Source of the DNA: Saccharum officinarum
Taxonomy: Eukaryota > Streptophyta > Magnoliopsida > Poales > Poaceae
DNA: 64,000 bases
Assembly (NCBI GenBank): GCA_020631735.1
Contig: CM036199.1
Location: forward strand, 23,725,553-23,789,552
Direction: 5' to 3'
The notes below the pieces were generated by a model. The model was given only the letters and a program-made list of their open reading frames with translations. It had not been told where the DNA came from and ran no database searches. The position numbers and the translations under genes were made by a program. Shown here one piece after another: positions 22,664-33,915 of the stretch (position 1 is the first letter of the stretch; every line of letters begins with the position of its first letter).

Positions 22664-22858
22664 CAGGGGCGAAGCTACGTGGACGCGTCGGGGTCGGCTG
22701 ACACCGACGACTTTGTCGTATCCTCTTGTAGCCAGCGATTTTTCACCACGTCTGACCCCGGTAGAAAATTTGTACGACCCCAGCAAATTGACAGCCCAGC
22801 AGTCCGGCCCATCTTCTGCTTCCTTTCGTTACGTGAATGCTAATTGCTAGCAGATACG

Positions 22859-22981
22859 GGCAGCAGCCCAGAAGGCCTAACGCCTCGAGCCTCCGCTACA
22901 GCCGGGACTACATAGTGGTCGTTTGGTCGTTTCATCTTCTGATCTTCATTGTTCTCGCATTTGGCCTTCTGGGCTGCTGCC
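22859..22981. repeat. Perfect 19-bp inverted repeat with 85-bp loop
   Basis: GGCAGCAGCCCAGAAGGCC at 22859-22877 is exactly complementary to 22963-22981. It lies inside the hAT element and may be a transposon subterminal structure. Confidence 0.75.
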
Positions 22982-23274
22982 TGTCCAGCGCCCAGCGGCC
23001 GCTCATTTGTTCTTCATCTCGCGTTCCAAAGACGCTAGGCGCAAATCCCAGTGACCACTTGCCGATGGCCGGCAGCGATAAACTCTCTGCCCATCTGCTG
23101 TCTGGCTGTCTAGGTACCCAAAAACCCTATTCTGCAATTGCTAATTAAAACAATCTAGTTCGAAATATGAGGTCTTAAGGTTTTAATTTTTCTCTCGGGC
23201 ATATAGAATTCAAACTAAGAAAGTTGATAGGATATTTGCCTTCCACCAAAGAGCGTGCTCTTTCATTCCGGCGA

Positions 23275-23421
23275 ACCGTTCTAAATTATAAGATGTTTTA
23301 GCTTTTCTAAATTCTTAGCTTTTACTATGCATCTAGATATATGTTATGTCTACTAGATACATAGTAAAAGTTATTAATCTAAAAATGCCAAAACGGTCTT
23401 ATAATTTGGGACGGAAGAAGT
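23275..23421. mobile_element. Stowaway-like MITE nested in the hAT element
   Basis: CCGTTCTAAATTATAAGATG at the left mirrors CTTATAATTTGGGACGGAAG at the right, with complementary inner words (CTTTTACTATG and CATAGTAAAAG). This is the form of grass Stowaway MITEs. The exact ends and the TA duplication are not clear. Confidence 0.6.
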
Positions 23422-23736
23422 ACTTTAGTATAACTTGCGTAGTTGCATTTCAATAATCACTAGTGACTTTTAATAGTATACACATGGATAAATATGATTG
23501 GCTAGAGTGTTCCAGTGATGTTGATAGCGGGTTTTCCACAACCATGTAGGCAGGAAGTGTCATAATTTTCATAACGGCTATGAAAAATACGACAAATTGT
23601 TGAAGCCTGGCCAGTCGATTAGTGGTGCTATAACATGCGGAGTATCATATCTGTAGCAACCTATTAACAACCTATAAGTTACTCATATGAGTACCGACTC
23701 TGACCCCGGTGACCATTTTTCCTGGCTTCGCCCCTG

Positions 23737-25128
23737 CTCTCGACGCTCGGCCCGTCCAAGTACAAATAACTCAATACAACTCGAACCTGTCCTGGTTCGT
23801 TCCTCGCCTCCTTGTTGTTCTTCACTATCCCTCAGTTCTATCCCAATCCCCCCTTATCCGCTAACATAAGGTTAGGTACTAGTATCCTATTTAGAACATG
23901 TAATTTCGAATCTTCAGTCTGTTCACTTGATCTTATCAGCTAGAATCAGCCAGCCATTCAACAGTGTTTTTCTCTCACAACAAATCAACATCAGTCAGAA
24001 TCAGCCAAACCATCCAGCGAACGGGGTGAAAATTTGCAAGAGTTTTAATAAAGAACTGACGAGCTTAACATATGACACATATACCTTTTGCCGAACTCTT
24101 GCTTCAGCTAGATAATCCATTTTCCTTGGTTGGTTTGTGAGGAAAAAAGATCCTATCACAGTTTACTTGAAGTTGCAGGTTTAAAAATTAAAACGACAAT
24201 TGACGTTGGAATCTCCTTCTCCCCGACGGTGACAGTGACAGCGCTTGAACATGGAAACCGTCGCCGGTCGCCATGCAAGGCGCTGCCGTTATGTGTGGCT
24301 AAGTATGCATTCTATGTTTAGATTAAGTCAAGCTTCTTCAATTTTGATTAAATTTATAAAAAAATATAATTAATATTTATGAGTCTAAATTGGTATACTA
24401 TGAAAATATATTTTATAACCAATCTAATAATACTTATTTGGTATTATATATGTCGGTAGTTTTTTTATATAGACTTGTTAAACTTAAAAAATGATTGATT
24501 TCTTTAAAAGCAGGAATTGTATCTTTTCGGAATGATCGAATAGAGGCAATGTTTGTGTAGTTACGTTGCTTTCGCGTGACAGCGAAATGCTCGTTTTGTA
24601 GAATAAAGTATAAACCCTCACCAGGTCACAGTATGAAATGGTCATGAACTCGTGACAACAACCGATTTACGATGACTACAGGACTATGTCATAGGTACAA
24701 TAAAATCGTCCTCTGTGTATTTGTCACTGATAGGTGGGCTGATAGCTTTCAATTTCGAGGTCTCCGCCCCCAACAATGGGCTACGCGGTGTCCGCTCACC
24801 ATTACCGCTCGATGCCAAACAGCCGGGGTCAGTCAACTGCGTGTACGCGTGCGTGAGTTGGTATCGCAGTTTTCTTTTCTGCCCCACATGGTGTTCGTTG
24901 ATCAAATACAGATGCTTCTAGCGCCGATCTCACCGCACATGGTTATCGGTGACGACGCCTACTTTAGCAAATGTGTGGGCCATGGCGCCGCAACTTGTCT
25001 GCAAGCCAGGATCGGCATATCGCTCCCTAGATTCAAGATTCTAGGGAGCCATGAAAAGGGCTACAGAAAGTTAGGGCCTTAGGGATAGCTGTTTCAGACT
25101 TCCATACGGTTTTTACATTGGGGACTAA
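23737..25128. other. Gene-free WAK-unit flank
   Basis: 24220-24310 and 24630-24860 match 33430-33720 upstream of WAK-2 (for example TGACAGCGCTTG, TGGTCATGAACTCGTGACA, GGTCTCCGCCCCCAACAATG), showing that the duplicated unit extends this far. The rest is AT-rich. Short open frames here are not conserved between the copies. Confidence 0.5.
23921..24029. mobile_element. Short MITE
   Basis: CTGTTCACTTGATCTTATCAGC at the left mirrors the right end CCATCCAGCGAACGGGGTG, and the centre carries the TTTTTCTCTCACAACAAATC word seen in a common grass MITE. The fragment at 8770-8828 shares it in the opposite direction. Confidence 0.45.
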
Positions 25129-25208
25129 GAAACCGGAATAGCAGGGGCGCCCTGTGCCGCACACAGAAGCAGAAGACCAAGGCCAAGCTACAGCAAGCAT
25201 ACTTCCAT
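25129..25208 (-). pseudogene. WAK signal-peptide remnant
   Basis: Reading down from the ATG at 25208, the sequence matches the start of WAK-3: MEVC, a leucine run, then CAAQGAPAIP-like residues before homology stops near 25129. One stop interrupts the leucine run. The upstream DNA (25240-25330) also matches the WAK 5' flank (ATGGTCAGCTAAAT). The rest of the gene is gone, so this is the stump of a fourth copy lying between WAK-1 and WAK-2. Confidence 0.75.
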
Positions 25209-26312
25209 AGTCCTTGGTTGGACAACTATAGAAATCATGGGGGGTTCCAAAAAAGTAGAAACCATGGTATTACAATGGTCAGCTAAATTGGGGGACTCAA
25301 AATATGTTATTTACACCTAAGCTGTGATTTGTGTACTTACACCAAACTTGTTTTGAATTTTTGCTAGTAGTTTCTTATGATTAGCCTGACTTCCTGAGGC
25401 TGGAACTTACAATAATAGATGATTGAGTGTACAACTCATGCAGAAGCCATAACATGCACCCCTAAATAGTTTGGTGAACTATGTTCATGCATGCTGCTTA
25501 CGAAGGAAAACAAATATAACTGAAAAGGTACGTTTGGGTTAATGTTATGTCCAAATAATATGTGGAAGTTGAAGACATGGGGACCAGGCCCCAAGACAAA
25601 AGAGGCTCAAGCCTATGTCGCAGCATTTGGCAAAAACAACAACAAAATTTCATGATGATTTAGGGGTCTTGCCGACGTGGTATTGAGATGGGATTGCATC
25701 CATTTGAAGCTTACCAAATAAGCTTTCCACCAAATAATCGTGGACCTTCATTGCAATCCAGATGGAAGTGTTATGGTCTTCCTAATAAAGTACTATCGGG
25801 CTGCCGGCAAACCGAATGTTGGGCTTCGATAAGCTTGCATTCCAAAATAGGTCACGTGAATAATGTATCCACGCCCATCTGTTGTAGAGGTCATAGGAAG
25901 CGTCTTTCCCAAATTCATCATTATTTCTAAGCACATTAAAAATAAACAATAGGTAGTAATAAATTTTTCCTTATATTGTTATACAAACATAGGAACGAGC
26001 TCGCCTTGTTTTTAACTTTTATGATCATATCCTAAGGTTACATGTCATCATCAATGGTCCATGGTTATGGTTACATAATGCATCCACTACTTTCTTGTAG
26101 AAATTTCATACGGAGTATTGCACATTTGTAGTTAATGCCAAAGGATAACATCGGGAAGGAAGGTGACTTCTATTATCACCTTAAAAGAGTCCATGCTTAT
26201 TATTATTCCTGAGGAGGATACATGCACCCCTTTATTGGGTTTGTATTATGAAACTATAAGAACACAACAACCAATCATAATACATACAACATGGATATGT
26301 TCTGCCAATAAT
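25209..26312. other. Gene-free stretch between WAK stump and WAK-2
   Basis: 25240-25570 is WAK-type 5' flank. 25580-25930 shows no recognised family. 26160-26312 would hold the 3' untranslated region of WAK-2. Confidence 0.45.
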
Positions 26313-28797
26313 CTATCGTGGTACACGCGAGGACAAGATATACTCTTGCTCTAGGCTGTATTGGCGTGAGCCATGATGACTAGCAGACACCGGAATAGCA
26401 CTACTACTCCTATTTATTCTCTCTGCTTCACGACGACGATGGGTCAATTCATTGCCCTTCCTTGCCCTTGTGGCAACATCTTGATGGCACCTCAACATTT
26501 GCAGCCTCATCTCCACGTCTTTCATGGTAGGCCTCTTCTCCCTTGTTAGACTTAGGCACTCCTCTGCCAGCTGAACCATGCTTAGAATCGCTTCCTTACT
26601 TGCTTCCCCTATAATTTCAGCGTCAACTACCTCTTCAAGTGGCCTCCTCTCCATATCCCAAAAGAAATAACTTGACAAGTTTATCTTTTCACCATTCTCA
26701 TTCTCAATGATTGGTTTCTTCCTTGTCAATAACTCGAGAAGTATCACACCAAAACTGTAAACATCGCTCTTCTCATTAAGGTGGCCTGTGTGGTAGTATT
26801 CTGGATCCAAATACCCAAATGTCCCCTGCACAACGGTGACCAAATGTGTCTGGTCAATTGGTATACACCTCGATGCGCCAAAATCCGAAACTTTTGTTGT
26901 GTAGCTATCATTCATAAGTATGTTCATGCACTTGACATCTCTGTGAAGAATGGACACAGATGCTGCTGAGTGTAGATATGTAAGCGCGCCAGCAACTTCA
27001 ACGGCAATCCTTAGGCGTTCCTCCCAAGGCAATGGTAGCAAGATTCTATTTTCCTCACAATGCAAGAGATCATACAATGTGCCATTGGAGATGAACTCAT
27101 AGACAAGTAGAGGGACTTCAGTCTCGAGGCAGCATCCATGGAGCTTCACCACGTTCCGGTGGTTGATCTGTGAGAGTATGGCCACCTCATTGATAAACTG
27201 CCCAATTTCAGTGCTTTCTACAAGTTTTGATTTCTTGATTGCCACCACACGTTGGTCAGTCAATATTCCCTTATAGACTGTGCCATGACCACCGCGGCCT
27301 ACCACACGTGTATGGTCAAAGTTGTTAGTGGCCTTCTCTAGGTCGTCCAGAGAGAATATCTTCATGCCATCACTAGCATTATGGGCTGACGAGAACAGCT
27401 GTTCTAGAAGAATGCCTTTGTTCTTGTGAAAATATTTCTTTCTAAGCCTTTTCTGAACGATTCTCTGCCACCTCCGTGTAAGAATGGCAACAGCTGCAGC
27501 AAGAAATAGAATGACGCCGGCACTACTTAATGCAAGACCTGCATTGGGTGAACAATCCTTTTTAAATTCTTAAGATACAAAAACAATATTTCAACTGTAT
27601 AATTTTATAGTTTGAGACACAATAATAGTTGCATATGAAAGTGATAAAATCAAATCTAGTTACCGATTATTAGGTTGATATTAGGGCCACAAATATTGCT
27701 TTGCTCAGAAAACTTCAGTCCTACTCGACATGAACATCGGTATCCTCCTAGTGTGTTGTGGCAGACTGCACCCGAAGGGCAAGGGCTGTATTTACATTCA
27801 TCAACATCTGCAGTAAGATGAGCAAAAGTAAAAATGATAAGCGTATAGTTTAGAGACTAAATATTGTGCAAATATACCGTAAAATTTTGGCACAATTATT
27901 ACCATGGCATCCGTCTAGAAGGTATGGGTTGCCTTCGTACCCATCAGTGCAGTTGCATAGGTACCCTGGCCCATTCGATGAATCCACGCACTCGCTGTTG
28001 CTGCTGACGCATGCATAAGAGCCCGTCTCGTTCTCTTCAGCGACTTCACACGACGTCTCCCTCTCCCTTATCGCCCAGTCCATCACCACGGGTACCTGTC
28101 CAATACTCATGTCGTTGAATTTGGTCGTATTGATGTACGCAGTGCTGAAATTGAACGCCGCCGCCTCCATCAGCACGGCGTAGCTGCAACGGCTGAAGCT
28201 CCAAATTTGGCTTGTGTTGAAACTTCTGTCGAAGCTAACACTATAGTAGTCCATCCCCTTGGGTATGGCTGTCTGACAACAGCCCATGCCGGAGCAGGAG
28301 CCGTCCACTATGTCTGACAGACTTTGGCACGTCGAGACACACCCGCTCTGGTAGCCAGTGCTGTTTCGGTTGTAGATGATGGCAAGGGTGTTGCATCCGA
28401 TGACAGTGAACTTGTTGTGGACATCTGAGAACCGAAATGTGGACGAAATTGCGTCGTGCCCCGAAATATTGCTCTCCATGCGACCTAGGAGGGGGTTGTA
28501 GCAGTACGTGGAGATGGGGTTCAACTCCCGGATTGTGCCATGAATCAAGGAAATGTTGAGCAGCTCAAAAACATCACTAAGGAATGGCTTGTAGATGCCA
28601 TCTTGGACCTCTTTGCAGCTAACGTTAAAGAGTGATGACCGCGAGCAGTTGTCGCCGATGCCGAAGGGGAAATGGATGTCAACGCCACCACACTGACTAT
28701 GGCATTGAGTGTCAGGAACCGCAATAGCAGCAACATCCTGTGCTACCAACAGAAGTAGAAGACCAACAATGCCAAGTTGTACAGAGCACACTTCCAT
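26313..28797 (-). CDS. WAK-2: wall-associated receptor-like kinase, intact
   Basis: Three exons, 28797-27903, 27807-27664 and 27538-26313, join in frame to 754 codons plus stop; both introns are GT-AG and phase 1. The product is a plasma-membrane receptor kinase of the WAK family, which is known for binding cell-wall pectin fragments. Domains: signal peptide 1-27, GUB_WAK-type domain from about 31 ([19 protein letters not shown]), cysteine-rich WAK-associated part to about 245, EGF-like repeat 250-297, calcium-binding EGF 299-346 ([10 protein letters not shown]), membrane helix about 348-368, kinase about 421-700. Key residues: glycine loop [11 protein letters not shown] at 427, Lys448, HRD at 545-547 (RD kinase), DFG at 565-567, [10 protein letters not shown]. 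The start at MEVCSV is chosen because it aligns with the paralogues, leads straight into the signal peptide and follows an ATCCAG acceptor-like word. An upstream in-frame ATG at 28848 would lie in the leader intron. This is the only array member without breaks. Confidence 0.92.
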
Positions 28798-29055
28798 ACT
28801 CCTTTGCTGGATATCTAGAATAAAGTACAAGAAAACATGGTGTTGCAACGCTAAGCTAAATTGGTGGGCTCAATATATTTACACCAAAGTTCTGTTATAT
28901 TACTCCTACACTTCAAAAAATCCCAACCCGTGCATTGTGAAAAGAAACAAAAATTAACTAGAAGTATTTTTGTGTTAATGATGTATCCAAATAATATCAT
29001 GAAGATGACAATATGAATCCCTTGACCCGAGGAAAGCACGAGTCCCATCAAATCT
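28798..29055 (-). other. WAK-2 5' flank / leader intron (proximal part)
   Basis: This is similar to the 5' flanks of WAK-1 (18800-19060) and WAK-3 (47240-47330 plus 51103-51450), including AAAAATCCCAACCCGTGC and CCCTTGACCCGAGGAA. The duplicated word GTCCCATCAAATCT at 29042-29055 is the left target duplication of a large insertion. Confidence 0.6.
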
Positions 29056-29794
29056 TTATCAAGAAGCTACATGCAAGAGAAAAGCCGGTGCCGAGCATGT
29101 ATTAATAGAGAAGAAGTAACATACAACAACACACACCAAAGAAAATGAACACACTCAAGTTAGAAGCGACAACATGACAACCACCGTAACGAACACAATC
29201 CACTTTACCACAAAGCACCGCAAGCAGACACACCAAGCAAGCTATAGAAAACAAGCTAAGTGATTAGATATGAGAGGGAGGATGTTCTCAATAGCGATAC
29301 CTCCAAGGAGGGAAACAACATTCACAAATGCCTCCAATGCCAAGCGGAGAATTGATGTTTTTCAACCGAACCCCTAGGAGACAAGGGATCTCACGACAAT
29401 GCCACCAATGACGAGCGTGGCACCAAAGGCGTCACCATTGCTGACCGTGACAGGGAGTCAGGCAAGGCATTCACCCAAAAGTCCCTGCCTCCTAAACCCT
29501 CACACCCAAGCACAACGTAGGACACCATAGCAACTTGTCATCGCCGTGCGAGACTAGCCACCGAGGCGATAGCCATAGGAAGCAGACACCACCATGAGAA
29601 CGTTGCCACCTAATGAGGGCCGCCTCCTAAACCCTCTATGTAGATTATTGTGGGCAACCTGCGGAAGCTGGTGTCTATCGGGCCAACGACGGCCTATGGT
29701 TGGCACTGCTGTGATAAGCTACACACGCTAGTTGCTTGGTCATTGCACAGCGTTGGCCCGCTAGCAGCTGCTCATTGCAGTAATTGTCGGGCTT

Positions 29795-29802
29795 GGCGAT
29801 GG

Positions 29803-29839
<37 letters not shown>

Positions 29840-29850
29840 GCGATGGCCTC
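29795..29850 (-). mobile_element. Poly(A)-only insertion with 12-bp target duplication
   Basis: GGCGATGGCCTC at 29795-29806 is followed by 32 consecutive T and then the same GGCGATGGCCTC at 29839-29850. This looks like a retroposition event on the minus strand in which only the poly(A) tail was copied. The duplicated word may be up to 16 bp because its T ends merge with the run. Confidence 0.7.
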
Positions 29851-30211
29851 TTCGGTGTGACGACGGTGGCCTATTGGTGGTCGGGTAGCGAGCGAGGTGG
29901 CCTTTGGAGTTTGGACTAGGGCACATGCTTCATGGTGAAGCTGACAATAACAATTTCTTTAACGCGTTGGAGGGTTTGTGGTGAGGTCTATCTTCTATCC
30001 GATTTTGAAAAACCAGGGTCCTGTTTGGATCCTTGGAATTGAATTTATTTTAATAACCATAATTTAGACACATATTAATTAAGCTAATATGCTTGTATAT
30101 GAATTATATGTGTATATTATTGTTGGCTATACGAGAGAGATACCTATGTGTTGTATTTCTACCATAGAGGAACAAGTTGAAGACCATGCTATAAGTTTCT
30201 ATAGAATCAAT

Positions 30212-30256
30212 TTCCATCTCTCATACTATGAATTTCACATAGTATGAGAGATGGAA
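30212..30256. repeat. Perfect 19-bp hairpin, 7-nt loop
   Basis: TTCCATCTCTCATACTATG (30212-30230) is complementary to 30238-30256. It ends a segment starting GTCCTGTTTGGATCCTTGG near 30010 that resembles one end of a MITE whose other end is missing. Confidence 0.75.
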
Positions 30257-30739
30257 TGTCCACGGACCAGGACAGCGCTCACCGCCCGCCACTCTCCCAT
30301 GTGTGTTTCCCTTTTTGTCCTTTGCTATTTTATTTTTATTTTTCTTTTATTTGGTTTGTATTCTCCATTTTAATTTCTTTATTTGTACACCTAGCGTCTG
30401 AATGTCCGGCACCAGGATGCATCCGGACACACCTCCAAAACGGCACTCACATACAGAAATAGTGCCAGCATGCGTGCGCGTGTCCCCATCCGCAGCCTAT
30501 CTCCTCCACACCCCATCCCCCACCGCGCTGCCATCTTAGGAGCGCTCACTTTGTAAGCCCCCCGCTGCGTTGTGCAGCGCCGCACCCGTTTCGTGCTATA
30601 CGTGGGACCCGCGTCACCGGAGCAATAAGAGGGGAAGGGCGCATGGTGCCTCCAATTCGGAAGGTCCTGGCCACGGCATCATATGGATGCCCTGCTAGCT
30701 TCGGGAGAGACGATGCATCAAAAGGTGGGGAGGAAAGAT

Positions 30740-31130
30740 GCAACACCCGATCTACTTTTGAAATATTCAAATACAATAGTTGCAACATACATCTGAAGGC
30801 AGTTGAAACACTTAAAAAAACACCTTAGGCACACTTGAAAACTATGAAACCATATGCAACATCCAAATAAAACACATGCAACGTATGTGTGAAACATATG
30901 TTACATCCTGATAAACACACTTGCAACATGCGTCAGGAAAACACAGATGAAACATACCTCTGAAACATGTGAAGCACTCAAAACATACACTTACAACATG
31001 CCTCTGAAACAATTGCAACATATGCAACATGTGCAACATTCCCCGATCTACTTTTGCAACATCCATATGAAACAAATACAACATACATTTGAAACGTTTG
31101 AAACACTTGAAACATACATATCCAACATAG
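30740..31130. repeat. Degenerate short repeat array (ACATATGCAACAT / GAAACACTTGAAACATA)
   Basis: Units of roughly 25-35 bp with words such as GATCTACTTTTGCAACATCC, TGAAACACTTGAAACATA and TTGCAACATGC repeat without fixed period. It is the same repeat type as at 9240-9560 and is flanked by GC-rich sequence (31130-31560). It is typical of subterminal regions of a DNA transposon, probably Mutator-like. The long minus-strand open frames across this region are by-products of composition. Confidence 0.6.
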
Positions 31131-31599
31131 AGGAGGGGAAGGCTGCGCCGGTCGATTCCGGCCCCCGGGGGTCGACAGCGGTGGCCAGTGTCGACTGCTG
31201 CAGAGCCTGGCCATTGCCGGTGGTGGCGACGAGGACCGCCGCGACGGCGACAGCGACAGCGACGGCGCGGGGGCGCCTTCGCCCCGTGGCCTCGACTCCG
31301 CGGTGCTCGCCGCGATACCAGTGGTAGTGGTTGACACGGGCGTGGGGAATGGCAGGGACTACACGGTCTGCCTTGCGTAGCTCGAGCCCGGGGAGAAGGC
31401 CCGCGCACTGCCACTGTGCGGCCACCGCTTCCACGTCGAGTGCCGGGGTGATGGAAGGGGCCGCGGGGGTGGGGGAGAAGGCCGCCGGTGTGGGGGAGGA
31501 GCCGCCACCAGCTAGGGAAGCAGTGATGGCCGCGTTGTCGGGTGTGGGGCAGGACACGAAGGGATAAGAATGGGGAGTGAGCGAGGCATCTGTCCAACC

Positions 31600-32110
31600 G
31601 GACGTCTTAATCGTATCATTATCGTTCTTTTATTTCTTTTTCTTTTACTCTAATTAATTTCCCCCTTCATTTCTTTTTTATTTTTACGGTTTCTTTTCCG
31701 TTGATGAGCTTTCCTCATCTATAGACGGAGCTCATGATGCTCTTGGAGGCTGGAGGTGGCAGTCCACACCTTCAGTTTCTTCATTTTTTGTTTTTCTTTT
31801 CTTTTCTTCTATTTCTTTTCTTCTCTCTATTTTATTTTCTGTTTTCTATAATTTTTTCTTATTTTGATTTCCTTTAATATCTCTTATTTTTCTCTTTTTA
31901 TTTACTCTTATTAATCAATTTTCTTCTATTTTTTCATGTTTTACTTATATATTTTCTATGTTCTTAATATATGGTTAAAGTTTTAACTCAAATATAACCA
32001 TATTTTTTTCAATTTCTTTTTTCTTTTTGTTTCCCTTTTTCTTTTTTATTTAACTATAACCAATTATTTAATTATATTTTTATTTTTCATGTTTTACTTT
32101 TTTGTTTCCT
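31600..32110. other. Pyrimidine-rich tract
   Basis: About 500 bp in which the plus strand is dominated by TTTTCTTTT-type words. No gene or element boundary was recognised. It is followed by repeated GTGAGATGTTCTA words (32200-32440). Confidence 0.55.
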
Positions 32111-32572
32111 ATATTTCTGTGAGATACATATGGTGTTCAAGTTCTACTATATGTTTTCATATATTCACATAATATAAATAAGATATTTCATGATTAGCTT
32201 GAGTATTTATGTAGCACGCGTGAGATGTTCTATGGTATATTTGAGGTTATTCAAGTAATATTATGTGATGTTCTTTTTAATTTTTCTCTATTACATATTT
32301 TTTTATATGCCTTGTTATAATGTTCACATAATATTCATGGGACATTATATGATATGTTTGCAGATGTTTACGTAGTATAAGTGAGATGTTCTACGATTAT
32401 TTTCAGGTATTCAGATATTACTCGTGAGATGTACACCCTACAGGAGCTAGTGTCCCATCAAATCTATGGTGTATACTCTATAAGTTAATTCTCCTTACAT
32501 AGATCAGCGCTTCCCGGTGGATCAAGGAATTGCTCAAGCGGATTCTTCCTACAGAAAATCTAAGACAATCAT

Positions 32573-32898
32573 GTTTAAAGCTGATTTTGCAGACAGTGCC
32601 TTGCAATTGCAAGGGACGCAAGTTACATCTGAACACAACATAGATAGTGCAAGGCTGTCAGGAATATATGGGTATTCGTCGTCTCTTGCCTAGTGTTAAC
32701 TGTTAACCAAACAATGAAACATTTCCCCCTAAAGAGATGAAGCATGGAAACCTTCACGCATGCAGATGATAATAAAGGAAGTTATAGGGAAAAGGATTTG
32801 ATAAACGAAACTGTGGAGGATAAAATTCAGTCACTAACTAGCTAGCTTGAAATGTCAAGGGATTTCAGTTTTCCTCGAATGTAAACTAGAAAGCGTAC
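32573..32898 (-). repeat. Conserved WAK upstream segment (unit 2)
   Basis: This is a copy of the block at 21801-22110 and 53010-53308, including AAGCTGATTTTGCAGACAGTG and GGGATTTCAG words. It lies inside the proposed leader intron of WAK-2. Confidence 0.65.
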
Positions 32899-33036
32899 CT
32901 TTGGGTATTTGATAGATGAGAGCTCTGCCCTCCGATCTCCCAGTCCCCCTGGAAGCCTAGAGCACTTTGAACCTTTTGGAGATTGCTTCAGTTATTTGTT
33001 TCAGTAACAACCCCTGTTTGTGCATTGGATTATATA
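32899..33036 (-). promoter_or_regulatory. WAK-2 promoter and putative 5'-leader exon
   Basis: A TATA box (CTATATAA, 33029-33036 on the minus strand) is followed by a conserved stretch containing AAATAACTGAAGCAATCTCC and ending ATACCCAAAG|GTACGC, a donor-like site at 32899. The acceptor would be ATCCAG just before the ATG at 28797. Removing the 3.4 kb insertion, the leader intron would be about 0.7 kb. Confidence 0.55.
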
Positions 33037-33915
33037 GAAACAACACATCTCGGGTCAATGTGGGAACGAGTCAAGACACAACAGAGAGCACGTGCATATT
33101 TCCACTAGTCTTACTAGAAAGTCAACTTCGCTGTTTGCAAATCAGGGCCAGACAGTCACTCTCTCAAAATCTAAATATTCATCGGAGAAAACAAATCAAC
33201 AGACAACGACATAGGAGTGGTGGAAAAAAATGTTGGCCTTGATAGCAAAGATGCATCAATCTGTCCTATCAGTTTTCTGATGGCCTTTAGAATAAAGCTA
33301 ATATGTGCATGTTTCTAAAAGATTTAGGGTCCTGCGACTAGGTGTTGAAGCTAAATCCAGTAAAAGGTATAAATATGATAATTTCTTTAAAAAAAAAGTA
33401 GGGTAGGTCCTGTTTAGAAATCTTGTATAAGAGTTTTGAGGACAGGCTGACAGCGCTTGGAAACAGTCGCCACTCGCCATATGCAAGGCGCTAGAACTTC
33501 AGCAGGACAGCGAAAAACTTTAGCCTGGAATGGTCGTGAACTCGTGACAGCAGCCGGTGTTTACAAAGAGCTGCAGGGGGTAGGGGCGCAGGCGAGGCAA
33601 CCTTCTGTAGTCGTGTAGCGTGTCGCCGACTCGCCATGCGCAAGGTCTCCGCCCCCGAACAATGGCCTATGCGGTGTCCGCTTGCCATTGCCGCTTGGAG
33701 TCAAACGGCCGGGTCAGTCAACTGCGTGCTTGATCCTCCATGTCAGGGCGGCGGACGCTTCGGTACGGTAAAGCATCTGTCTTTGATCAAAACGTGGCGT
33801 CGGGGATGACGACGACTATCAGTAGTAGACTAGCAGCAAATGCGGGCCATGGCGTGACTAGCTGTTTTTTTTAAGGGACGAGTGGCATTACTGGTCTGCA
33901 TTCTGCAAGGCCGAA
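33037..33915. other. Gene-free WAK-unit flank
   Basis: This is similar in order to 22262-22600 and 24220-24860 upstream of WAK-1. There is no coding sequence. The copia element begins at its right edge. Confidence 0.5.

Larger units (their letters stand above)
22664..23736. mobile_element. Non-autonomous hAT element with perfect 8-bp target duplication
   Basis: The ends CAGGGGCGAAGC and GCTTCGCCCCTG are perfect inverted repeats, flanked on both sides by CTCTCGAC (22656-22663 and 23737-23744). The CAGGGGCG terminus and the 8-bp duplication are typical of hAT. There is no transposase. A 19-bp inverted repeat lies inside (22859-22877 and 22963-22981), and a Stowaway-like MITE is nested at 23275-23421. 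Confidence 0.85.
29056..32451 (-). mobile_element. 3.4 kb composite insertion with 14-bp target duplication
   Basis: GTCCCATCAAATCT occurs at 29042-29055 and again at 32452-32465, and the paralogous WAK-1 flank reads through this point without the insert. A 14-bp duplication suggests a non-LTR retroposon. On the minus strand the left edge resembles a LINE 3' end (TTCTTCTCTATTAATACATG), though no long poly(A) is left. No reverse transcriptase frame is visible. The block also contains a poly(T) insertion, a fold-back hairpin, a degenerate repeat array and a long pyrimidine tract, so several elements have probably nested here. Confidence 0.6.

Noticed and set aside
22445..22843. 132-codon plus-strand frame
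   Set aside because: It crosses the left edge of a hAT element and its target duplication, and shows no domain.
27850..27902. Extension of WAK exon 1 into [14 protein letters not shown]
   Set aside because: Using GT at 27902-27901 gives the phase needed for the EGF exon in WAK-2; the extended reading leads to a stop and breaks the frame.
28798..28848. Upstream in-frame ATG giving WAK-2 a 17-residue extension
   Set aside because: The extension would precede the signal peptide, is poorly conserved in sequence, and overlaps the proposed intron acceptor ATCCAG.
30842..31597. A 251-codon minus-strand frame
   Set aside because: It runs across the degenerate ACATATGCAACAT array and GC-rich flank; the repeats force an open frame, and the translation is repetitive CF-CMLH-type residues.
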